Of a stretch of 42,653 nucleotides of DNA, positions 1 to 8,837 are shown piece after piece (the stretch's first letter is position 1; each line of letters begins with the position of its first letter). Both the position numbers and the translations under genes were made by a program. Location of the stretch: positions 1-42,653 of the forward strand of contig PNOH01000038.1 of NCBI GenBank assembly GCA_013824715.1, read 5' to 3'. The notes beneath the pieces were generated by a model. It saw nothing but the letters and a program-made list of their open reading frames with translations, ran no database searches and was not told the DNA's origin. This DNA is from Odoribacter sp. Its GTDB lineage: Bacteria > Bacteroidota > Bacteroidia > Bacteroidales > Prolixibacteraceae.

Positions 1-36
1 TATTATTGAAATCCTTGTTATCTATAATCATTCTAA

Positions 37-1728
37 TTAGTTTGATTTCCTTTTTGCCGGCAAACTAAAACTAAAGGTGCTCCCTCCTGCCTTTCCGGTA
101 GTAAGGTTTCCCTCCCGATGGCCATCAGGATCATTTTCGACCCAAATTTGCCCACCATGTTTCCCGATAAACTCTTTTACAAGCACAAGTCCCAATCCGG
201 TACTGGGTTCGCCGTCTGTTCCAGGCGAGCTGACTTTTTCATCGATCCTGAAAAGCCGGCCAACATCTTGTTGCGAAATTCCAACGCCTGTATCCTGTAC
301 CGAAACCTCAATCCTATCGTGGCTAACGGTTTTTGACCGGATGGTAACTTTCCCGTTTACTGGTGTGAACTTAACAGCATTGCTCAGGAGATTGCGAAAG
401 ACAGAATTGATCATCTTTTCGTCGGCAAATACGTTTTGGTTTGCAGGAACTTCGCTTTGGATGGTTATTTTTTTTTGTATTGCCCTCGAGTTTATCTGTT
501 CAATATTTTCGGAAACTATTTTTGACAGGGAAAGCTTTTGCGGTGAAAAACTAAAAGAACCTTTTTGCAACAGCGCCCAGTCGAGCAGATTATTTAAAAG
601 TTTATAAAGGTTTTCGGCCGAATGTTTCAATGTGCCCGAAAACTCTCTGATTTCTTCAGGGGTGTATTCATTGTTTTCGTCGGCCAATAATTCCGAAATA
701 CCCAGAAAGCCAGTGAATGGGCTTTTCAGATCGTGCGCAATGATGGAGAAGAATTTGTCTTTCTCGGCATTGAGTTTCACCAGCTCGGTATTGGTTTCTT
801 TCAGGATTGAGTCTTTTTTTATGTCCTCGCTGATATCCCTGGTAATTCCAACGGTGGCATACCGTTCTCCTTTTTCATTAACTATTTGTGCCACTGAAAG
901 TGAGACTGGAAATTCGCTCCCATCTTTCCGTTTGTTCAGCACTTCGCCATGCCAGCTTCCTTTTTCAGATAAGTCAGAAAAAAGATCAGCAATTACTTCC
1001 GGTGGGTTATTTTCTGAACGTATCAGTTCGAATGGTTTACCAATAAGCTCCTTTTCACGAAAACCATAAGTTTTGCAAAACGAATCGTTTATAAAAATGA
1101 ATTTTGAATCTTTATCGGCGATAGCAATACAATCGGCAGTATATTTAATGGCCTTGACGAGCATATCTTTTTGTTCTTCGGCGTGCTTCTGTTCACTAAT
1201 ATCCGAAATAATCACCCGGTTTTCATAAATACCTTCCTTTTTCCAGGAAAGAACCGTTATAATTTGAGCCCAGAAGAGAGTATTGTCATTCCTTTTCAAC
1301 CGAAGATCGAACTGCTGCCTTTCGCCGGAAGTAACCAATTGGTTGTGTTTCAAATAATAGGTATCCTGATCTGCGCTGCAAATAAAGCGGTAGAATAGTT
1401 TGTTTTCCAATTTCTTTCGTTCTACACCAAGCATTTTTGCTGCTGTTAAGTTGGCATGGCAAATTATGCCGGATTCGGTCAGGGTAAGGTAACCAACAGG
1501 AGCCAGGTCGTAAAGGTCGAAGTATTTTTCGCGCGATTCATCAAGTTCCTGTTTGGCCAGTTGCAATTCTTCGTTTTGCAACTCAAGTTCAATCTGGTGA
1601 ACTTCAAGTTCATGAATCAGTCTTTGGGGGTCGTGCTGACCTAATTTTTTAACATTCATCTCGTATTCGTGCCATTTTTCTTCAGCAAGTTTTCTGAGTT
1701 CAGCTTTGGGGTCATTTGAGGGTTCCAT
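37..1728 (-). CDS. PAS-domain sensor histidine kinase
   Basis: A 563-residue sensor kinase that should autophosphorylate on His and pass the phosphate to a response regulator not found in this window. Residues 30-70 form a coiled coil containing LIHELEVHQIELELQNEEL. Two PAS domains follow (about 70-180 and 190-305), then the dimerisation H-box AHDLKSP with His332, the N-box NLLSNAVKF near 445, the G1 box DTGVGIS and the G2 box GLGLVLVKEF. All catalytic boxes look intact. There is no membrane segment or signal peptide, so it is probably a cytoplasmic sensor. The coiled coil plus first PAS closely resembles the orphan PAS protein at 3017-3577. The input signal is unknown. Confidence 0.93.
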   Translation of the reverse strand: MEPSNDPKAELRKLAEEKWHEYEMNVKKLGQHDPQRLIHELEVHQIELELQNEELQLAKQELDESREKYFDLYDLAPVGYLTLTESGIICHANLTAAKMLGVERKKLENKLFYRFICSADQDTYYLKHNQLVTSGERQQFDLRLKRNDNTLFWAQIITVLSWKKEGIYENRVIISDISEQKHAEEQKDMLVKAIKYTADCIAIADKDSKFIFINDSFCKTYGFREKELIGKPFELIRSENNPPEVIADLFSDLSEKGSWHGEVLNKRKDGSEFPVSLSVAQIVNEKGERYATVGITRDISEDIKKDSILKETNTELVKLNAEKDKFFSIIAHDLKSPFTGFLGISELLADENNEYTPEEIREFSGTLKHSAENLYKLLNNLLDWALLQKGSFSFSPQKLSLSKIVSENIEQINSRAIQKKITIQSEVPANQNVFADEKMINSVFRNLLSNAVKFTPVNGKVTIRSKTVSHDRIEVSVQDTGVGISQQDVGRLFRIDEKVSSPGTDGEPSTGLGLVLVKEFIGKHGGQIWVENDPDGHREGNLTTGKAGGSTFSFSLPAKRKSN

Positions 1729-1763
1729 ATTAATAGTTTTTAATCGTACTGGATTGAATTTTA

Positions 1764-1809
1764 GAGCCGTAGGCTCGTAATATCTTTTAGGGATGGAATT
1801 TTTTCCATC
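1764..1809. repeat. Paired short hairpins, REP-like
   Basis: Two adjacent inverted repeats: GAGCC-GTA-GGCTC at 1764-1776 and GATGGAA-TTTT-TTCCATC at 1792-1809. They lie in the predicted 5' leader of the histidine kinase. The first resembles short palindromes dispersed in Bacteroidota intergenic DNA, but no second copy is seen in this window. Confidence 0.4.
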
Positions 1810-1881
1810 AGCAAGTTGTCTTGGGGTGAAGGTGACATATTTATATGTTTGTGTTTGGTTATAAAGTCCTTACGTTACTTT

Positions 1882-1889
1882 CAAAGTTA
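1882..1889 (-). promoter_or_regulatory. Candidate -7 promoter box for the histidine kinase
   Basis: The minus strand reads TAACTTTG, an exact match to the Bacteroidota -7 consensus TAnnTTTG. It would give a leader of about 150 nt that contains the two hairpins at 1764-1809. No TTTG is seen at the ideal -33 spacing, so the call is tentative. Confidence 0.35.
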
Positions 1890-2016
1890 AGGTTTTAATT
1901 TCAAATCTGTTTAATATTATCATTTTAATATTTTGAACAGGTGATTTCGGCTTTCGGGATTTTGAAATTTGCAAACCAGGGCTGGTCTTATTTCGCTGAA
2001 GATGCAGATCACTCAC

Positions 2017-2056
2017 AAAAAAAGCCGTCTCAAATTAAATTGAGACGGCCTTTTAG
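2017..2056 (-). terminator. Intrinsic terminator of the cold-shock gene
   Basis: A perfect 10-bp stem, GCCGTCTCAA (2024-2033) with TTGAGACGGC (2040-2049), has a six-base AT loop. On the minus strand it is followed by seven Ts (2017-2023). It lies about 35 bp past the cold-shock stop codon. Confidence 0.88.
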
Positions 2057-2084
2057 ATGATAAATGTCTTAATATAAGGATAAA

Positions 2085-2276
2085 CTAAGCTAGTTTAACA
2101 TTTACGGCATTTAATCCTTTGTTTCCTTCCTGAAGGTCAAAGGTCACTTCGTCATTTTCTCTGACTTGGTCGTTTAAACCAGATACGTGTACAAAGTACT
2201 CTTTATCTGATCCACTGTCTTTAATAAATCCAAATCCTTTGGATTCGTTGAAAAATTTTACTGTTCCTTTATTCAT
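2085..2276 (-). CDS. Cold-shock domain protein (CspA family)
   Basis: A single-domain OB-fold RNA/DNA-binding protein of 63 residues, a typical CspA length. It shows RNP1 as KGFGFI (residues 13-18) and RNP2 as YFVHVS (27-32), after the usual GTVKFFN start. Family members act as RNA chaperones that melt secondary structure during cold shock or growth transitions. It has its own strong terminator, and only 83 bp separate it from the upstream AraC-type gene, so it may be transcribed from that gap or by readthrough. The name cspA is not assigned because Bacteroidota carry several paralogues. Confidence 0.95.
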   Translation of the reverse strand: MNKGTVKFFNESKGFGFIKDSGSDKEYFVHVSGLNDQVRENDEVTFDLQEGNKGLNAVNVKLA

Positions 2277-2359
2277 GATAATTTAAATAATAATTAATTC
2301 GGGCAAGATACGGATTAATATTTGATAATTCGTTTATTTTCAATAAATTAATTTTAATA

Positions 2360-2920
2360 TCACACCTTTTCAATAGGTTTGCGCATTTTAACCCTGAGAT
2401 GCTTGTAATCGGAAGGCGTAAGTCCGGTAATTTTTTTAAATTGGTTCGATAAATGAGCGACACTGCTGTAGTGAAGTTTGTCAGCGATTTCAGAAATATT
2501 AAGTTCGTCGTAAACCAGCAATTCTTTTGCCCGTTCAATTTTATGGTTCAGAAAGAAATGTTCAATGGTGTTGCCCTGATTCTCCGAAAAAAGATTGGCC
2601 AGATAAGTGTAGTCATAATTTAGTTTCTGGCTTAAATAATCAGATAAGTTAATCTTGAGCTTTCTTTCTGTATAATGAACCAATTCAATAATAATGTTTT
2701 TTATTTTCTCAACCAGGATGATTTTTTTGTCTTCGATTAATGCAAGCCCCGATTTTTTCAGGTTGAAATTCAGTAAGTCTCTCAGTTCCACGGAGATGTC
2801 TTCAATAATTTCGACTTTACCTAAATTGATGCTTTTATATTGCACCCCAAGTTTTTCAAGTTCGGATTTAACTATCAGTTTGCAGCGATAACTGACCATA
2901 TTTTTGATGTGGAGATCCAT
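2360..2920 (-). CDS. AraC-family regulator with an HMA-like N-terminus
   Basis: A 186-residue DNA-binding protein. Residues about 85-180 form the two-helix-turn-helix AraC domain; the second HTH includes ISEIADKLHYSSVAHLSNQF and the GLTPSDYK signature. Residues 1-60 lack the usual cupin and instead resemble a heavy-metal-associated ferredoxin-like domain (IKNMVSYRC, then a helix KSELEKLG and a strand LGKVEI). The motif expected in such proteins is MVCxRC; here the first Cys is Ser, leaving one Cys, so metal binding may be lost or altered. It is a clear paralogue of the protein at 8838-9398. Targets are unknown; the neighbouring cold-shock and PAS genes are candidates. Confidence 0.85.
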   Translation of the reverse strand: MDLHIKNMVSYRCKLIVKSELEKLGVQYKSINLGKVEIIEDISVELRDLLNFNLKKSGLALIEDKKIILVEKIKNIIIELVHYTERKLKINLSDYLSQKLNYDYTYLANLFSENQGNTIEHFFLNHKIERAKELLVYDELNISEIADKLHYSSVAHLSNQFKKITGLTPSDYKHLRVKMRKPIEKV

Positions 2921-3016
2921 GCTACTAACAGATTTTCAAATTTTTCTGGCTGATTAATGGCTATTGTACTACTTTTTGATGGCAAATGTTACTTAATAGG
3001 CATTACTTTTTGTAAG

Positions 3017-3577
3017 TTAAAGGTAGTTTTGCTTGTTAAATGCTGAAATATCGACGACAGATAAAAGGCATTTATTTTCGTCGCCGGTAACTATGGCCTC
3101 CACATACACGTTACAAAAATGTTCAGGGTCACTACCAATCATCAATTCGCACGATTGTTTAGATTTGCCCAAATAAACCATACTTAAAAAATTATTAAAT
3201 GTTAGAAGTGTTTCTTCTGAAACATATAATTTAAAGTTACTGTTTAATAAGCTGAAACGTCTTTCTCCAAGCAACTCGGCCCCGGTAAAATTCAGCTCGC
3301 AGATCAGTCCTGTATGATCGAGTGAAAAATAGCCCATCGGTGCAAAGTCATACATCATGGTATATTTTCTAAGGGCGGCTTCTGTTCTTTCATTGGCCTT
3401 ACGCAACTCTTCGTTTTGCATTTCCAATTCAATCTGGTGAACCTGCAATTCGTGAACGAGCCTTTTTACATCGGTTTCTATCCCTGTGATGGAATTTTCA
3501 TTTTGCGTCAACTTGAGTTTTTTTTCAGCATTCATGCGCAAAACCTGTTCATCTGTTAAATCGCGTTCTTCGTTCAT
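3017..3577 (-). CDS. Orphan PAS-domain protein without output domain
   Basis: A 186-residue protein with an N-terminal coiled coil containing LVHELQVHQIELEMQNEEL, then one PAS domain (about residues 65-180) that ends at a TGDENKCLLSVVDIS-type terminal strand. There is no kinase, cyclase or DNA-binding domain. The coiled coil and PAS match the first 180 residues of the histidine kinase at 37-1728, so it looks like a kinase N-terminus without its output. It sits 59 bp after the CheB-CheR fusion on the same strand and is probably co-transcribed with it. Possible roles are a heterodimer partner or competitive adaptor for the kinase or for the fusion's PAS domains; both are inferences. Confidence 0.8.
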   Translation of the reverse strand: MNEERDLTDEQVLRMNAEKKLKLTQNENSITGIETDVKRLVHELQVHQIELEMQNEELRKANERTEAALRKYTMMYDFAPMGYFSLDHTGLICELNFTGAELLGERRFSLLNSNFKLYVSEETLLTFNNFLSMVYLGKSKQSCELMIGSDPEHFCNVYVEAIVTGDENKCLLSVVDISAFNKQNYL

Positions 3578-3601
3578 GTATTTTTATTTTAGTTAATTTA
3601 T

Positions 3602-3633
3602 AGTCCGAAGTCCGAAGTCGGAAGACCGGAGTC
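3602..3633. repeat. Short degenerate tandem repeat, 7-8 bp unit
   Basis: Four to five imperfect copies of a unit like AGTCCGA (variants agtcgga, agaccgga) lie between the CheB-CheR fusion and the orphan PAS gene. The short purine-rich repeat has no coding potential. Confidence 0.6.
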
Positions 3634-3636
3634 AGA

Positions 3637-6558
3637 TTACTTCTTTGCCACCAGAATCATTTCATTAGCAGTATGAAGGCTGTTGAGCAATACATTTACC
3701 GACCATTCAAGTTCGCAAACCTTATCTTCGGCTGTTATCACTTTCATTTTATATTTGGAACCTACCTTTTCTTTGATCAGTTTTTGGATTTCATTTTCAG
3801 TCTTTTTTTGTTTTGTTTCCGGAATAAACAGTTGAATAAAATTTTGACTGATTGCATCTTTACGTATTCTTCCGAAGAATTTTTCTGCTTCAGGATTAAA
3901 TTCCACAATCTTCCAATCGGTTGATAATTTAACGATTACATCTGACGTTGAATTCATAATTAACCGGTGCATCTGTTCATTTTCGTGCAATTTTGCTTCC
4001 AACTGCTTCAGGTCGGTGATGTTGAAGAATGTGATGACCAGCCCGTCAATCCGGTCCTCGAAGGTGCGGTAAGGCATGATGCGGATGGAAAACCAACGCC
4101 TGTCTTTTGTCGGGATTTGTTTTTTGATAAAAACTAGTGTCTTTAATACTTCGCTCGCATCTTCAACCAATCCGGGATAAATCAGATCGGAGACCAGGTC
4201 GGTAAATGGCCGGCCTACGTCGCTTTTTATGAGTTTAAAAATCTGTGTCGCCTGAGGGGTGTAACGCCTGATATTTAAATCCTTGTCGAGAAACAGGGTT
4301 GCAATATCAGTGCTGTTAAGCAGGTTTTTCATATCATTGTTCACCCTCTCATAATCGTCAATCTTCGATTGCAGTTCAGCATTTACTGTTTGCAGTTCTT
4401 CATTAAGGCTCTGCATTTCTTCTTTCGAACTCGTAAGTTCTTCATTGGTTGACTGGAGTTCCTCATTGGTTGATTGTAATTCTTCGTTGGTGGATTTCAG
4501 TTCTTCCTGCGAAGTCTGCATTTCTTCCAACGAGTTTTGCATATTTTCGCGGGTATGCTGTAACTCTTCTTCTAACTCTGATTGCATCAAACTTATGATG
4601 GTTTCCTTTCCTTTTTTTGTCTGTATTCCTGCGACAGCAACCTGGGGCAAATCAGTAAAAATTATCATTACCATACCGTTTAGCGGTTCAGGTTTATCTA
4701 TCCGTTTAATCGTAACATTCAGGTTTTGTGAACCACCGTTTGTACCTACTTTCAAGTTGTGCAAAACCACAACTTCCTTTTTCAAAATGGCTTTGCGGAA
4801 GGCGGCTGGAAATTCGTTGCGAATACCTTCGCGCAACATGGCAAAAATATTCAGGTTTGCTTTACCCACTGCCGGTTCCAGATATTTTCCGGTACGTCCG
4901 CTGATGTAGATAATATCGCCATTTTCGTTCACCAACACGCCTGGAGGCGAAAAGTGCTGAAGTAACAGTTTATCGGTAAGTTCCTCGATGTTTGGTGTTG
5001 ATTTTACTGGCATTTTTTTCTCCATGTTGGTGAGTTGTGATCGGGAAAAAGAAGAAGGAAATTCGAATAGCCCGGGAGTTGATACAGGTGTTGAAGAACG
5101 TTGGTAAATTTTTAATTTGTCATCAACCGATTTAAAAAGAATGCTTTGCGTTCCAAGGGTTTCTGAGCTTCCAAGTATTACAATTCCTTCAGGATTAATA
5201 CTGTAATAAAACAGGCCAAGTATTTTCTTTTGCAAGTCCGCATCCATGTAAATCAAAAGATTACGGCATGTAAGTATGTCTAGATTGGTAAAAGGCGGGT
5301 GCATGATGATGTTGTGCTGGGCAAATACAACCATTTCCCTTATTTCTGTTGTGACACGATAGTTTTCATCCTGAACAGTAAAAAACCGGTTCAGTCGTTC
5401 AGGTGATACGTCGGTAGTAATATTTGCAGGAAAAATTCCTTTTCTGGCTGTTTCAATGGCTTCATTGTCGAGATCGGTTGCAAAAATCTGTAAAAAGATA
5501 CATCCGTACGGTTTTACTTTTTCGAGCGCTTCTTTAAAAACTATGGCCAGTGAATATGCTTCTTCTCCGGTTGAACACCCGGCTACCCATGCCCTCAGGA
5601 TGGAACCCTCGTGAATGTTGGCGATCAGATTTGGAATAACTGTCGCTTTCAACTTTTCCCATACCAGCGGATCCCGAAAAAAATTAGTTACACCAATCAT
5701 CAATTCCTTGAAAAGTATTTCCACTTCCTTTGGGTTCTCCTTCAAAAAGCTGACATATAAATTTATTTTATTGATTTTGTGAACGCCCATGCGCCTTTCG
5801 ATTCGGCGATACATGGTGTTTTTTTTATATGACGAAAAGTCGTTGCCGGTATGGATTCGCAACAGTGCAATGATTTTTTCGAGCGAATTTTTGTCTTGAA
5901 ACTCTATCCCCTGATCTGATTTAACTTCAGGAATATGTTTAAATAAATTAATGAGACTTAAAGGCAGTTCATTGGCCGGAGCCACAATGTCAACCACCAC
6001 TGAATTGAGAGCATTGCGGGGCATACTGTCGAATTTTGCCGTGGCAGGATCTTGTACCATAACAATCCCGTTTTGTTCTTTTATGGCGCTAAGTCCTAAA
6101 CTGCCGTCGGAGCCCATTCCCGAAAGAATAACACCGATAGCTTGTTTTTGCTGGTCGTAGGCAAGCGAACGCATAAAAAAATCGATCGGAAGGCGAAGTC
6201 CCCTTATTTCAACCGGATCGACCAGATAAAGCGCCCCTTTTGAAATAGACATGCTCTTGTTGGGTGGAATAACATACACGAAGTTGGGCTTAACCGCCAT
6301 ACGGTCTTTTACCTGAAAAACTTTCATGCTGGAAATTCGCTGAAGTAATTCGGGCAACATACCTTTTTGTGTTGGATCAAGGTGTTGGATAACCACATAG
6401 GCCATTCCGCTATTCTGGGGTACATGACCTAAAAATTGCTCCAGCGCTTCCAGTCCGCCGGCCGAAGCTCCGATACAAACTATTGGAAATTTGCCTGTTT
6501 CCGATCCAGAATGCTTTTCTGCTGAGGTTACTTTAGATTTTAGTTTTCCGGATTTCAT
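3637..6558 (-). CDS. CheB-CheR-PAS fusion protein
   Basis: A 973-residue fusion of a protein-glutamate methylesterase and a methyltransferase with PAS domains. The CheB domain (about 25-205) has its catalytic triad: Ser32 in GASAGG, His59 in QHLDP and Asp151 in GMGSDG. There is no receiver domain in front of it. The CheR domain (about 220-490) shows the SAM-binding motif GCSTGEEAYS. A long coiled coil (about 655-730) follows, built of repeats such as STNEELQ, then two PAS domains (about 735-860 and 860-973). Many relatives end in a histidine kinase; this one stops after the second PAS. No MCP, CheA or CheW gene is nearby, so its role is probably outside classical chemotaxis, signalling with the neighbouring PAS proteins. 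Confidence 0.92.
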   Translation of the reverse strand: MKSGKLKSKVTSAEKHSGSETGKFPIVCIGASAGGLEALEQFLGHVPQNSGMAYVVIQHLDPTQKGMLPELLQRISSMKVFQVKDRMAVKPNFVYVIPPNKSMSISKGALYLVDPVEIRGLRLPIDFFMRSLAYDQQKQAIGVILSGMGSDGSLGLSAIKEQNGIVMVQDPATAKFDSMPRNALNSVVVDIVAPANELPLSLINLFKHIPEVKSDQGIEFQDKNSLEKIIALLRIHTGNDFSSYKKNTMYRRIERRMGVHKINKINLYVSFLKENPKEVEILFKELMIGVTNFFRDPLVWEKLKATVIPNLIANIHEGSILRAWVAGCSTGEEAYSLAIVFKEALEKVKPYGCIFLQIFATDLDNEAIETARKGIFPANITTDVSPERLNRFFTVQDENYRVTTEIREMVVFAQHNIIMHPPFTNLDILTCRNLLIYMDADLQKKILGLFYYSINPEGIVILGSSETLGTQSILFKSVDDKLKIYQRSSTPVSTPGLFEFPSSFSRSQLTNMEKKMPVKSTPNIEELTDKLLLQHFSPPGVLVNENGDIIYISGRTGKYLEPAVGKANLNIFAMLREGIRNEFPAAFRKAILKKEVVVLHNLKVGTNGGSQNLNVTIKRIDKPEPLNGMVMIIFTDLPQVAVAGIQTKKGKETIISLMQSELEEELQHTRENMQNSLEEMQTSQEELKSTNEELQSTNEELQSTNEELTSSKEEMQSLNEELQTVNAELQSKIDDYERVNNDMKNLLNSTDIATLFLDKDLNIRRYTPQATQIFKLIKSDVGRPFTDLVSDLIYPGLVEDASEVLKTLVFIKKQIPTKDRRWFSIRIMPYRTFEDRIDGLVITFFNITDLKQLEAKLHENEQMHRLIMNSTSDVIVKLSTDWKIVEFNPEAEKFFGRIRKDAISQNFIQLFIPETKQKKTENEIQKLIKEKVGSKYKMKVITAEDKVCELEWSVNVLLNSLHTANEMILVAKK

Positions 6559-6618
6559 GAATCACATATAATTTGCAGCAAAAAAAGAGTATTCGCACCT
6601 TTTTATTTAGTGTAAATA

Positions 6619-6626
6619 CAAAACTA
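6619..6626 (-). promoter_or_regulatory. Candidate -7 box for the CheB-CheR gene
   Basis: The minus strand reads TAGTTTTG, matching TAnnTTTG, about 60 bp before the CheB-CheR start codon. No good -33 TTTG is seen. Confidence 0.4.
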
Positions 6627-6677
6627 GCGAAATATATTGTATAAATAATAGATTGAATGGATACCAGTGAATTCGCT

Positions 6678-7229
6678 TTAAACTAATGATGGATTTTCAT
6701 AAATGGCTGGTTGATTGTTATTTATTCGAATTCGGTTTTTAACATTAATTTCGGGATTAGACATGAATAACCGGATCATCCATGCCATTTTTTTGTGCTT
6801 CTCCAATATTTCTGTTAAGAAAATGGCAGTACGACGATTACTAAATACTTGTGATATTGGAGATAATTCATGTTTAATTATGTGGATAATCCTTTGGTGA
6901 TCGTTTAGAAGTGTTTCAAAAACTTGTCCTGCATTTCTGAAGTTTTGATTATCGTCGTTCATTTGTGCAATACTCAGGAAATCTTTCAGGGAGCCTAACG
7001 CGTAATGTCCCAGTGACCGGATCTGTTCTGCAATTTCATCAATCATCAGATCCAGCACATTATACTGGTTTTCAAGAAACACATGCAGTTCGAAGTAGTT
7101 TGACCCATCAAGGTTCCAGTGTGCAGTCCTTGTTTTGGTATATAATACATACTCATCAGCCAATAAAAGATTGAGAAAAGTCACAACCACTTTATTGTTT
7201 TCGATCGAAGTTTCGGTAGTCTGGTTCAT
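6678..7229 (-). CDS. Dps-family ferritin-like protein
   Basis: A 183-residue Dps (DNA-binding protein from starved cells) homologue. The inter-subunit ferroxidase ligands of the family are all visible: His37 in TAHWN, His49 in ELHVFLE, and Asp64 and Glu68 in IDEIAEQI. Such proteins form 12-subunit cages that oxidise ferrous iron with peroxide and protect DNA. The C-terminal 20 residues are a non-conserved tail rich in Asn, Arg and Pro. It starts 10 bp after the radical SAM gene and is probably translated from the same transcript, an unusual pairing. Confidence 0.92.
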   Translation of the reverse strand: MNQTTETSIENNKVVVTFLNLLLADEYVLYTKTRTAHWNLDGSNYFELHVFLENQYNVLDLMIDEIAEQIRSLGHYALGSLKDFLSIAQMNDDNQNFRNAGQVFETLLNDHQRIIHIIKHELSPISQVFSNRRTAIFLTEILEKHKKMAWMIRLFMSNPEINVKNRIRINNNQPAIYENPSLV

Positions 7230-7239
7230 AATTTATGAT

Positions 7240-8730
7240 TTAAAATTTATTATTTAATCCATATATAGTCCTGAAATGATAACCGTACACTGAAAAAGTG
7301 AGCGCATCAGTGATTAGCGCTGGTCGCCTGAAAAGTGTCCAGATTAAAAGTTTCCAATATTCACTTCTGTCTTTATTTACAATCCCAATAATAATTACTG
7401 ATTTCAAAAAACCAAGGAGAAAGGGAAAATCCCTGGTTTGCCGCCCGGCATGAAGCTTTTTATAATTCAGCAAAAACTGCCGGATTCTTTTGTAGTATGG
7501 TTTTGCGGAATAGATATTCTGTATGATCTTTTTATATCCATCCAAAAGCTCCTGATGGTTCATTACGGGGACAAAATTCATGGATGAATCGGTGTTGTTC
7601 CCTGATGATTCGGAGGTTAACCTGTTTTCGGCTTTAAGCCGTTTGTAAAGTACCGTATTTTTGGGGGCGTTTAACAAACCGACCATTGCCGAAACAATAC
7701 CACTTTGCTGTATAAAATCGATCTGCTTCTGAAAAACAGTTGGAGTGTCTGAGTCAAATCCTACTATAAATCCGCCCGAAACCTGTAAGCCGGAATTTTG
7801 TATTTTTTTTACGCTTTCGAGCAGGTCCCTGTTTTTGTTCTGTCCCTTGTTACATTCCTGAAGTGATTTTTCCTCGGGAGTTTCAATACCAACAAATGTG
7901 GACGTAAACCCTGTTTCGGCCATTAACGACATCAGTTTTTCATCATCAGCCAAATTAATAGAGGATTGAATGTTAAATGTAAACGGATATTTATGGTTTT
8001 GCATCCATTTTTTCATGGCCGGGAGCAAGTTGTTTTTGACCTGGTTTTTGTTCCCGATAAAATTATCGTCAACAATTAATATGGGTCCGCGCCAATTCAA
8101 ATGATAAAGTATTTCAAGTTCTTCAATAATCTGACTGGTATTTTTCATCCTTACCCTGTGACCCAAAAGAGAAGTTATTTCGCAAAAATCGCAGGAGAAA
8201 GGGCAACCGCGCGAAACCTGAATATTCATGGTAACATAGTCATTCATTGATAACAGGCGGTAATCGGGAACCGGTGATTTTGTTATATCAGCAAATTCAT
8301 TGGTTTTATACACTTTTTCAGGTTTCTTTCCAGTATTTAAGTCATTCAGAAACATCGGCATCGTAATCTCTGCTTCATTCAAAATAAAATGGCTGATTTG
8401 TGGATAGTTCTCATATTCCTGGGTAAACAGCGGGCCGCCTGCAATTATTTTTACTTCATACTTCAGGCAAAGTTCAATAATTTTGTTCACCGATTCCCTC
8501 TGTATGTACATGGCGCTAATGAAAACATAATCAGCCCAAAGGATATCTTTTACCTGAAGTGTTGTAATATTGAGGTCAACGAGTTTTTTATGCCAGTTGT
8601 CTGGAAGCATGGCCGAAACGGTGATTAATCCAAGAGGTGGCACAGTGGCTTTCTTGGCAATAAACTGCATAGCATGTTTAAAACTCCAAAAAGAATCGGG
8701 GTATTGCGGATATACTAATAATACATTCAT
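7240..8730 (-). CDS. B12-binding-type radical SAM protein (DUF4070-like)
   Basis: A 496-residue radical SAM enzyme. The N-terminal 140 residues form a Rossmann-like cobalamin-binding-type domain, though no DxHxxG motif is visible. The radical SAM core carries Cys176, Cys180 and Cys183 (RGCPFSCDFC) for the 4Fe-4S cluster. The C-terminus resembles the DUF4070 extension of this subgroup, whose members include hopanoid- and lipid-modifying enzymes. The ATG at 8730 (MNVLLVYPQ) is preferred over a TTG two codons upstream. The substrate cannot be told from sequence. The gene heads a two-gene unit with dps, and no lipid pathway genes are adjacent. Confidence 0.85.
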   Translation of the reverse strand: MNVLLVYPQYPDSFWSFKHAMQFIAKKATVPPLGLITVSAMLPDNWHKKLVDLNITTLQVKDILWADYVFISAMYIQRESVNKIIELCLKYEVKIIAGGPLFTQEYENYPQISHFILNEAEITMPMFLNDLNTGKKPEKVYKTNEFADITKSPVPDYRLLSMNDYVTMNIQVSRGCPFSCDFCEITSLLGHRVRMKNTSQIIEELEILYHLNWRGPILIVDDNFIGNKNQVKNNLLPAMKKWMQNHKYPFTFNIQSSINLADDEKLMSLMAETGFTSTFVGIETPEEKSLQECNKGQNKNRDLLESVKKIQNSGLQVSGGFIVGFDSDTPTVFQKQIDFIQQSGIVSAMVGLLNAPKNTVLYKRLKAENRLTSESSGNNTDSSMNFVPVMNHQELLDGYKKIIQNIYSAKPYYKRIRQFLLNYKKLHAGRQTRDFPFLLGFLKSVIIIGIVNKDRSEYWKLLIWTLFRRPALITDALTFSVYGYHFRTIYGLNNKF

Positions 8731-8837
8731 AAACAAATTATTTATGAATGAAAGTTAGATAGAGCTCAAAGCAGATGTATTACACAATTTTTGGAAATAT
8801 TTACATCTTTCACACATTTAACAGAAGTTGGTGCGGT

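Larger units (their letters stand above)
1729..2084. other. Intergenic region between histidine kinase and cspA-type gene
   Basis: A 356-bp AT-rich region without a credible gene. It holds the hairpin pair at 1764-1809, a candidate kinase promoter at 1882-1889, and the terminator of the cold-shock gene at 2017-2056. Nothing else recognisable was seen. Confidence 0.7.

Noticed and set aside
3637-6558. Classical chemotaxis cluster
   Set aside because: No MCP, CheA, CheW or CheY gene is present; only the CheB-CheR-PAS fusion, a type common outside chemotaxis.
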